A stretch of 44,178 bases of DNA from IMG/VR virus record IMGVR_UViG_3300013005_000067, positions 1 to 44,178 of that record; one strand, 5' to 3'. Every line of letters begins with the position of its first letter. The stretch's first letter is position 1. Below are positions 39,004 through 44,178 of the stretch, in pieces. A program made the position numbers and the translations under genes. The DNA is from a virus. The notes under the pieces were generated by a model, which saw only the letters and a list, made by a program, of their open reading frames with translations, was not told the DNA's origin and made no database searches.

Positions 39004-39739
39004 GTATATCCTTTATACTTCTCAAGTGATCAATTATTTTCGCATGTACTCGATGATGACTAGGAGGGCCTGGGTGAGTTAAATCTCTTGATAACCCCAA
39101 CACAGGATTTCTAAAATCTTCAACGTCAATCACCAGTACAGGAATACCATGCTGGTGGCACACTTGTTGTATGGCCAGTTCATTGCGTTGTTTGTCAGCA
39201 ATGCTGTTAGCGTCAGTAAACCACCAATCGCGAAAAACTTCCTGCACTGTAGCTACTTGAGGAAAGGCCGGAGACATCACAGTACTGACATTGTGTTGAT
39301 TTATTATTTCAAATCGTTCTCTAAAAGTTGTTTGTAAAATTACAAATCTTGGTTTGATTATAGGCAACCAATAGTGAGCCAGTCTGAATGCTAGTCCATT
39401 GGATACGCCAAACACACCAAAATTATCAACTGGAAGTGAGAGATCTTTTGAAATTCTTTCATGGTATAGCTCATCCACTGGAAGTCCGAGTCCTTGAGTA
39501 AAACTACACCCAAACACAGCAAATCCTGGCTGTGCTAGATCAATTTCTCTGGACCTGAATCCTTGAGCATTGTATCGATATTCTATCTTGTGGTCAATCC
39601 AGCCGTTCTGAGCCAACAACTCTCGCTGCCGAGTATTTTTTAAATTTTTATTGTATTCTTGTTCACTGTCAATACTGCACCACAGCAGTGTTTTGCCGGC
39701 ATGCTGTTGCTGTACATGACAAGGTGCATGCTCAAACAT
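38996..39739 (-). CDS. SGNH-hydrolase-like protein, 247 aa
   Basis: FAVFGCSFTQGLGLPVDELY is block I with Ser in a GCSF form; FGVFGVSNGLAFRLAHYWL is block II; a DLTHPGPPSHHRVHAKII block near the end gives the DxxH (D and H of the triad). It would act on an ester on a sugar or lipid. It is followed by the terminase and preceded by a radical SAM gene with 8-nt overlaps on both sides. It is the best-conserved of the three SGNH-like proteins in the window. Confidence 0.75.
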   Translation of the reverse strand: MFEHAPCHVQQQHAGKTLLWCSIDSEQEYNKNLKNTRQRELLAQNGWIDHKIEYRYNAQGFRSREIDLAQPGFAVFGCSFTQGLGLPVDELYHERISKDLSLPVDNFGVFGVSNGLAFRLAHYWLPIIKPRFVILQTTFRERFEIINQHNVSTVMSPAFPQVATVQEVFRDWWFTDANSIADKQRNELAIQQVCHQHGIPVLVIDVEDFRNPVLGLSRDLTHPGPPSHHRVHAKIIDHLRSIKDIHG

Positions 39740-40868
39740 TGGTCAACTCCGGCCATAATTTCACAAATTCTCCTAGTTTGTCAGGATGGTATTGTGTTTC
39801 AATTTCTGCAATGTGTTGTCTAAATTTTTGCAAAATAGCAGGTTGGTCTTGTGTCACACTGTGATAGGTGTTTAATGCATTGTCAAAAAAAGATCTCTCA
39901 ACAGGTGTTGCTAATCCTGTGGCGTAAAACTGTTCAATCTCTGCGGCGGCTAATTTGGCAACACCTGGGCCGTGCAAGAACGGATCAAGGTAGTCAGGTT
40001 GGAACAAGTTCTGCCACAGCACAGTTACTCCTGCTTCTTCGGCAAATTCTCGCAGTTCACAGATGCGTGTGGCATTGTAGATGTTGTATACCGCATGGAT
40101 GCCGCCCCAGTGTCCAGAGTTAGCAATTAGTTTTTTGACTGCGGACAAGTTGTGTTTTAGCAACGCCCATTCACCACCATGACGCACATATTCAAATCGA
40201 TCGCCAATGTTATCAAAACTCATGCTCCACCCAACTCGGTTCCGTTGACTTAGTTTCTTAAAGATTTTGTTTTTATCTAAGTCTACACTCATGTTGGTGA
40301 TCAGTGTCACAATAGCATCCTGTGGAATAACATCAAGCAGTCGTTCATTTTCCGGCAACAGCAACGGCTCGCCACCAACCAAGGCCACTTCGTGTATGTG
40401 TTCTTGATGTTGTTCAATGAAGTCGCATACTTGTTCATAGTAAGGACGCGATCCCGATTTAAAAGGAATGCCTTTAAGGCTGGCCCACTTAGAACTGCAA
40501 TATTCCATGCAGTAGTTACAACTTAGATTGCAGGTGGTGTTCCAGCGTATGTCTATAATAACAGGATAGTGATATTGTGAGCCTGCGGTGGCATAATCAA
40601 AGTTGGGATTTACGCTGTTGTGCCAATCACGTTCAGACCGGCCACCAAGGCGTTCTGCTTGCACACAGTTGGAACAGTATTTGTGTGGCTTACCTTGTGC
40701 AATAGTACTGCGTATTTCCTGTAGCAGATCTCCGTTGAGGATTTCAATGATGTTGTTGGTGTTTAGGTTACCCAGCATGTTGGGATCACCTGCACAACAG
40801 GTTTTAACATCGCCACGTGGGTTTATATGTAGGCCACGCCAGGGTGCGGCACAGTAGAAATTCGTCAT
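39732..40868 (-). CDS. Twitch-type radical SAM enzyme, 378 aa
   Basis: CNLSCNYC (C113, C117, C120) binds the [4Fe-4S]-SAM cluster; VALVGGEPLLLPENERLLDVI is the GGE motif; AIVTLITNMSVDL and WSMSFDNIG supply barrel strands. The N-terminus has C6, C24-C25 (DVKTCC), C65 and C68 (YCSNC), the same layout as the 362-aa protein at 6256-7344. It may modify a peptide or a glycan-linked group; substrate unknown. It overlaps the SGNH gene by 8 nt. Its ATG directly follows a palindrome with a late-type box (40869-40882). Confidence 0.85.
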   Translation of the reverse strand: MTNFYCAAPWRGLHINPRGDVKTCCAGDPNMLGNLNTNNIIEILNGDLLQEIRSTIAQGKPHKYCSNCVQAERLGGRSERDWHNSVNPNFDYATAGSQYHYPVIIDIRWNTTCNLSCNYCMEYCSSKWASLKGIPFKSGSRPYYEQVCDFIEQHQEHIHEVALVGGEPLLLPENERLLDVIPQDAIVTLITNMSVDLDKNKIFKKLSQRNRVGWSMSFDNIGDRFEYVRHGGEWALLKHNLSAVKKLIANSGHWGGIHAVYNIYNATRICELREFAEEAGVTVLWQNLFQPDYLDPFLHGPGVAKLAAAEIEQFYATGLATPVERSFFDNALNTYHSVTQDQPAILQKFRQHIAEIETQYHPDKLGEFVKLWPELTNV

Positions 40869-40882
40869 CCTGTATTTACAGG
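40869..40882 (-). promoter_or_regulatory. 14-bp palindrome with late-type box directly before ATG
   Basis: CCTGTAAATACAGG is an inverted repeat (CCTGTA / TACAGG) whose edge touches the ATG at 40868. TGTAAATA inside it resembles a late box 4 nt from the ATG. It may be both promoter and operator, or chance. Confidence 0.4.
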
Positions 40883-40886
40883 CGGA

Positions 40887-41324
40887 TCATTGGCACCAAC
40901 TTGTTTTGGCCTCACCGTAATATTCACGTGCAAATCCATTGGCAATTAGCTGTTGACGTAGACTAACACCGTTGAGTATGACATCACCCAGCACACGGCC
41001 ACCGTACTTGTCCCAGTCCATCAGCACAATCTGTCGTTTTTGACTGTTGGCAATCAGTTGTTTGGTAAATGCCGAGGCTGCTTCGCCTCTTTGTGCTTCA
41101 CTGGGGCATTGTGCTCTGAAGCCTTTTTCAGGAGTGTCCACACCGTACACACGAACACTGAGTTCTGGTTTCAGTGGTGCTGGTAACCAAGTGGCAGCAA
41201 TGCCCACAGTATCGCCGTCAATCACTCTAGTGATCACAGCGTCATATACAACGCCGGGCTTTTGTTTGGGCTGTGCTAGTACTAGACAAGGCACAACAAG
41301 TAAGAGTAGGAGTAGTTGTTTCAT
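40887..41324 (-). CDS. Secreted staphylococcal-nuclease-like protein, 145 aa
   Basis: A signal peptide (MKQLLLLLLVVPCLVLA, likely cut after residue 17) precedes a nuclease of the SNase/thermonuclease fold. The core has VIDGDTVGI (36-42), VRVYGVDTPEKGF (R58, E66), and DWDKYGGRVLG (R110); these fit the catalytic Arg/Glu/Arg and calcium-binding Asp. It would act in the periplasm or outside and degrade DNA. It is late-positioned among structural genes and could serve host DNA breakdown, superinfection exclusion or nucleotide scavenging. Confidence 0.85.
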   Translation of the reverse strand: MKQLLLLLLVVPCLVLAQPKQKPGVVYDAVITRVIDGDTVGIAATWLPAPLKPELSVRVYGVDTPEKGFRAQCPSEAQRGEAASAFTKQLIANSQKRQIVLMDWDKYGGRVLGDVILNGVSLRQQLIANGFAREYYGEAKTSWCQ

Positions 41325-41335
41325 ATAGATATCGA

Positions 41336-41614
41336 TTAGGTGTAATACACAATTTCGCCAGTGGTGGGATTGTAGGCCAATTGCAAAAATCCTGCAGGAA
41401 GTCCTGCACTGCCACCGTCGGTAATTCCGGCAGCAATTTGTGTTAGCGCACCTGAGCTGTTGCCAATAAACACTTGGTCAGTGCTTTGATCAACCACCAG
41501 TTCGCCGGGTCTGGCATTGCCGTTGTAGTTTTCTATTGTTACTTGTGCGTTGTCTTTCATTACAGCACGGCTAATGCCAGTAATGTCATCGTATGGTGGT
41601 GGTGGATTGGCCAT
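41336..41614 (-). CDS. Small tail/fibre-type structural protein, 92 aa
   Basis: NGNARPGELVVDQSTDQVFIGNSSGALTQI is the pattern found at the bases of phage tail fibres and neck fibres. A Gly-rich part (ITDGGSAGLPAGFLQLAYNPTTGEIVYYT) follows. It begins MANPPPPYDDITGISR, with a flexible start. The ATG directly follows the TAA of the upstream gene with no spacing. Likely a small fibre or attachment protein. Confidence 0.7.
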   Translation of the reverse strand: MANPPPPYDDITGISRAVMKDNAQVTIENYNGNARPGELVVDQSTDQVFIGNSSGALTQIAAGITDGGSAGLPAGFLQLAYNPTTGEIVYYT

Positions 41615-42001
41615 TTATCGTGGATATCCTTTGAATGCTTTTACCGGGCTTTGTGTCACTACAAACGCAGGCTCGTCGCTCTTGGGTGTAGATATTAGTT
41701 TTTTGCCGCCTAGCGTGTTGGTCATTGCCAATGCTTGATCAATAACTTGTGCTATGCCGGCGTTCATACCGGCCACAACTGCATGTTCACCAAATGTTGT
41801 TTCAGCTGACCACTCGGGCATGAATGGATTTAGATTATCTTTTATGGAGTCACTACGTGCTCGTGCAAGAGCCACGCCTACTCGATATGTTTTGTACGGG
41901 TCCGAAGAACTTAGACCGGGCAAAGTGTAGGTGTAACGCAAAGGTTCTTTGGTTTCCGGCGGAAGTTCACGTTGCTCTGCGATAAATTCGCGGGCTCTCA
42001 T
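41615..42001 (-). CDS. Probable internal head protein with capsid-targeting N-terminus, 128 aa
   Basis: The first nine residues MRAREFIAE closely match the T4 capsid-targeting sequence (EFIAE core); T4 prohead protease cuts after [IL]-x-E, which would release the mature protein after E9. The rest is helical with TFGEHAVVAGMNAGIAQVIDQALAM. It ends SPVKAFKGYPR, like its neighbour at 41998-42369 (SPVQGFKGYPR), so the two share N- and C-terminal tags. It overlaps that gene by ATGA. A packaged, possibly injected protein is the inference. Confidence 0.65.
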   Translation of the reverse strand: MRAREFIAEQRELPPETKEPLRYTYTLPGLSSSDPYKTYRVGVALARARSDSIKDNLNPFMPEWSAETTFGEHAVVAGMNAGIAQVIDQALAMTNTLGGKKLISTPKSDEPAFVVTQSPVKAFKGYPR

Positions 42002-42369
42002 CGTGGATACCCCTTGAATCCTTGCACAGGACTTTGTTTGTTGGTTGACGTTAACTCTTGACTGCGCAGGTCTCCGTGATTAAGGTCTTGGTGTTCTGAC
42101 CCCACAGCTTGGAATGCTTTTTCTATCATGTCTTGTTCAACATCAGTGTAGGGCATGGCCACATTGTAGCGTCCTGCCCAGGATTCATGATCTATTTTTG
42201 GAACAAACGTGCCATCCGTACACGCGGCAGCCATCATGACTCGATTGAGTTCATACACTCTATCGGCTAGATCTACGTCTCTAAACTTGTTGAGTCCAAC
42301 AGTGGCTCGACTTCTTCGTTGACCAATCTTGCCGGTTTGTTTCTCAATGAGAAACTCATGAGCTCTCAT
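41998..42369 (-). CDS. Probable internal head protein with capsid-targeting N-terminus, 123 aa
   Basis: MRAHEFLIE is a capsid-targeting-like start ([IL]-x-E at residues 7-9). The middle (GLNKFRDVDLADRVYELNRVMMAAACTDGTFVPKIDHESWAGRYN) recalls a conserved T4-like cyanophage protein of unknown function. It ends NKQSPVQGFKGYPR. Paired with the 128-aa gene by a 4-nt overlap and a shared C-terminal tag. Probably packaged in the head, by analogy with T4 internal proteins. Confidence 0.7.
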   Translation of the reverse strand: MRAHEFLIEKQTGKIGQRRSRATVGLNKFRDVDLADRVYELNRVMMAAACTDGTFVPKIDHESWAGRYNVAMPYTDVEQDMIEKAFQAVGSEHQDLNHGDLRSQELTSTNKQSPVQGFKGYPR

Positions 42370-42371
42370 GT

Positions 42372-42665
42372 TTATGCGCCTGCGGCGTTGTAAACACTTG
42401 ACTGTGCAGATGTTGCTGTGCCCAGGGCTGTAGCAGTTACATTGGCACCAGCAAGTATAAGACGATTGCCTGCGCCAACATAAATTTCTTGTACAGTGCC
42501 TGATGGCACAGAAACCACGTTGGCATACAAGTTACCAACAGCAGATGCTGAGCCCAGTGCTGTGGCAAACACTTGGTATGTGACATCAGTACTGGTGGCA
42601 GCAATAGATGCTTTGTCTGTGGTCCACACAATGTTGCCTGCGGCGTTGATTACTTGAATAGCCAT
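42372..42665 (-). CDS. Small Ala/Thr/Val-rich structural protein, 97 aa
   Basis: A beta-repeat-like protein (MAIQVINAAGNIVWTTDKAS, then SGTVQEIYVGAGNRLILAGANVTATALG) similar in style to the 136-aa gene at 666-1076. No signal peptide. A GGAAAG ribosome site sits inside the end of the gene upstream. Likely decoration or tail component; not recognised by name. Confidence 0.65.
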   Translation of the reverse strand: MAIQVINAAGNIVWTTDKASIAATSTDVTYQVFATALGSASAVGNLYANVVSVPSGTVQEIYVGAGNRLILAGANVTATALGTATSAQSSVYNAAGA

Positions 42666-42668
42666 AGT

Positions 42669-44178
42669 TTACTTTCCAAATGTTCGGTATAAGTTCAACA
42701 AGTTCTGTTCAACTTTTGCACTTTCTTCCATGCTAACTTGTCTACGCAGTTGACTGGCCAGCACAGGAATAGTTGTTTGACCTGTACTCTTGGGACCATT
42801 TAATCCACCAGAGTATTGCAGTGCATTGTCACTTGTTTCTGTGTTGCTGGGCCAGTTGGGATCGTTTTCGTCAATCACGTCGCCACTGGATTGTTGACTG
42901 ATGCCGGCCATCTGTAACAATTCTGCCAGGCGTTCAGCATCTTCACCATCAGCATTTACTGTGATGTTTTTACGACCTTCACCGTGTTCATCATCTTGAC
43001 TCATGTTCACAGTAACACTCATGCCTTCTGTGATCAGAGTTTCTAGTTGTGCATCCAGTGTTTCGTAAACACTGCCACCAAACTTGAACTTGCTATTGGA
43101 TTTCTTAGGCTCGTCTTCTTTGACTTCGTCTTTCTTGTCATCGTACTCAATGTCTTTGGCTACTTTTTTACCGGCTTTTTCGGCTTTATCATCTTCGGCA
43201 CCACGCTTCTTGCCATGGATACCATCTTTTTTCTTTTCATCATACTCGATGTCTTTGGCCACTCGCTTGCCGGCTCGTTCTGCGCGGTTGTCTTTTTTAT
43301 CTGTAGACTCTGCTTCTCTAACTTGTGCGTCGCCCGACTGTTGATTTTTAATCAATGTCATTGCCGCATACAGAACAGATTCTAAACGACTGGCATACCC
43401 TTGTGGGAATTCGCCGCCACGCTGTGCTTGCTTTGCTATTGCTCGAATATCAGCAAGGTCGTTATAAATTTGTTGTGCCTGTCCTTGGTCAGCGCCTTCT
43501 TCCATGTCGCCTTCTTTGACTTTGCGTTCGCCTTTGTGCTTGTAGGCTTTGGCAGTGGTGCGTTCGGGTCCTTTTGCTGGACCCTTTGGACGGCCACGAC
43601 CACGCTTGTCAATGGTGTTGCCTTCGGCATCTGTATCGCTACCAACCGAGATACCCTGGGCGTCTGATCTCCGAGTGGCTATCATTCCCGAATATCTTGA
43701 ATCTGTAGTGTCATGTTTGATATCGTGATGGCGGCCACGTGTAACTTCGCCACGTTTTGGGGCGTCTGCACGTGGCTTCTTGTAGTTTGTAAACGGATTG
43801 AGATCTTCCTCTTCGTCGACACTGCTGGTGTCTGTGAATTCTTTACCACCTACTTTAAACTTGCCGCCCTTTGGCGTCTTGGCCAAGGCACCAGTAAACG
43901 CATTGCCTTCGTCGGCAACTTGTTGTCTGCCACCCAGTGCATTACGCATTGCTTCGGCAGCAACATCACCCAGCATTTCATCAACTTCTTTCTTGGCGCC
44001 GGCAATCTTGTCATTAAATGACTTTTTCAAATCGTTAGGACCTTCGTTGTCATAGGCAAATTTAGGTACCATTTTGCCGTCAGGTCCTTTGACCATAGGC
44101 AACCCTTCTTCATACATACCACCTAGGGCGTTCTTAGCTTTTTGCATTATACCAGTGGATCTAGATGAGGCTTGTTGA
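42669..44178 (-). CDS. Charged repeat protein with AT-hook, N-terminus cut by window edge, at least 492 aa
   Basis: The frame stays open from the ATG at 44147 to the window end (codons QQASSRSTGI), and no ribosome site precedes that ATG, so the gene probably starts outside. It carries an AT-hook core (KRGRGRPKGP), two copies of a basic-acidic repeat (AGKRVAKDIEYDEKKKDG and AGKKVAKDIEYDDKKDEV) and a Gly-rich first part. The C-terminal part has SVYETLDAQLETLITEGMSVTVNM, an acidic NADGEDAERLAELLQMAGI, and an end VEQNLLNLYRTFGK. An internal head protein that binds the packaged DNA is plausible but not proved. Confidence 0.7.
   Translation of the reverse strand, partial: QQASSRSTGIMQKAKNALGGMYEEGLPMVKGPDGKMVPKFAYDNEGPNDLKKSFNDKIAGAKKEVDEMLGDVAAEAMRNALGGRQQVADEGNAFTGALAKTPKGGKFKVGGKEFTDTSSVDEEEDLNPFTNYKKPRADAPKRGEVTRGRHHDIKHDTTDSRYSGMIATRRSDAQGISVGSDTDAEGNTIDKRGRGRPKGPAKGPERTTAKAYKHKGERKVKEGDMEEGADQGQAQQIYNDLADIRAIAKQAQRGGEFPQGYASRLESVLYAAMTLIKNQQSGDAQVREAESTDKKDNRAERAGKRVAKDIEYDEKKKDGIHGKKRGAEDDKAEKAGKKVAKDIEYDDKKDEVKEDEPKKSNSKFKFGGSVYETLDAQLETLITEGMSVTVNMSQDDEHGEGRKNITVNADGEDAERLAELLQMAGISQQSSGDVIDENDPNWPSNTETSDNALQYSGGLNGPKSTGQTTIPVLASQLRRQVSMEESAKVEQNLLNLYRTFGK

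Noticed and set aside
40869-40882. LexA box
   Set aside because: The palindrome has CTGT and ACAG half-sites but 4 nt between them instead of the 8 nt of the E. coli LexA site.
1-44178. CRISPR array, tRNA genes, integrase, insertion sequences
   Set aside because: No regular short repeats with spacers, no cloverleaf sequences noticed by eye, no integrase or transposase motifs. A tRNA scan would settle the tRNA point.

Overview
The window is a dense, intron-free stretch of a T4-like myovirus genome (Caudoviricetes), most like the marine and freshwater T4 superfamily. The identification rests on recognisable UvsX, UvsY, UvsW, gp41-type helicase, gp61-type primase, gp32-type single-strand DNA-binding protein and gp17-type large terminase. 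T4-type late promoters (TATAAATA and variants such as CTAAATA, CATAAATA, GATAAATA) occur throughout. The host cannot be read from the window. Shine-Dalgarno sites and near-consensus TTGAC-17-TATAAT promoters point to a bacterium with ordinary sigma-70. No tRNA, CRISPR array, integrase or insertion sequence was seen.

Layout. Most genes are on the minus strand and overlap head to tail (ATGA, TAATG, TGATG, GTGA). From the left: small conserved and structural genes (1-1076); a nucleotidyltransferase plus ligase-like fusion and a low-complexity probable head protein (1146-4694); an SGNH-like / PPG-motif / radical SAM cassette (4734-7344); helicase and primase (7341-9732); a structural protein with BppU-like and glycine-rich repeats (9779-10888); a conserved plus-strand gene (10957-11334); a strikingly short C-family DNA polymerase-like protein (11309-11887); a zinc-finger protein, a possible clamp-loader subunit, an unknown gene, an SGNH protein, UvsW and a second PPG-motif protein (11887-16444); a block of small early genes and an AAA ATPase driven by consensus sigma-70 promoters (16564-18509); and a structural gene (18621-19175).

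The accessory island (19204-30537) is a glycan-building region. It encodes three GT8-like transferases, a GT2 transferase, three paralogous capsule-type transferases, a cytidylyltransferase-cupin fusion, three methyltransferases and a complete-looking dehydratase / reductase / 2-epimerase set for a UDP-linked 6-deoxy-L-amino sugar (best guess UDP-L-QuiNAc). It may build or alter a surface polysaccharide, or glycosylate the virion. The recombination block follows (UvsY, a split radical SAM/SPASM pair, UvsX, gp32; 30534-35231). Then come a large structural protein, the terminase, a second SGNH / radical SAM pair, a secreted staphylococcal-nuclease-like enzyme, and a run of small head proteins including two with T4-like capsid-targeting N-termini (35373-44178).

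Two layers of organisation stand out. First, many transcription units start with a promoter placed so close to the start codon that the mRNA should have little or no leader. This holds for late promoters (5-7 nt between box and ATG) and for three sigma-70 promoters (6 nt from the -10 box to ATG). Other units in the same genome have a leader with a strong Shine-Dalgarno site. Second, several units are insulated by a terminator followed within a few tens of bases by a new promoter.
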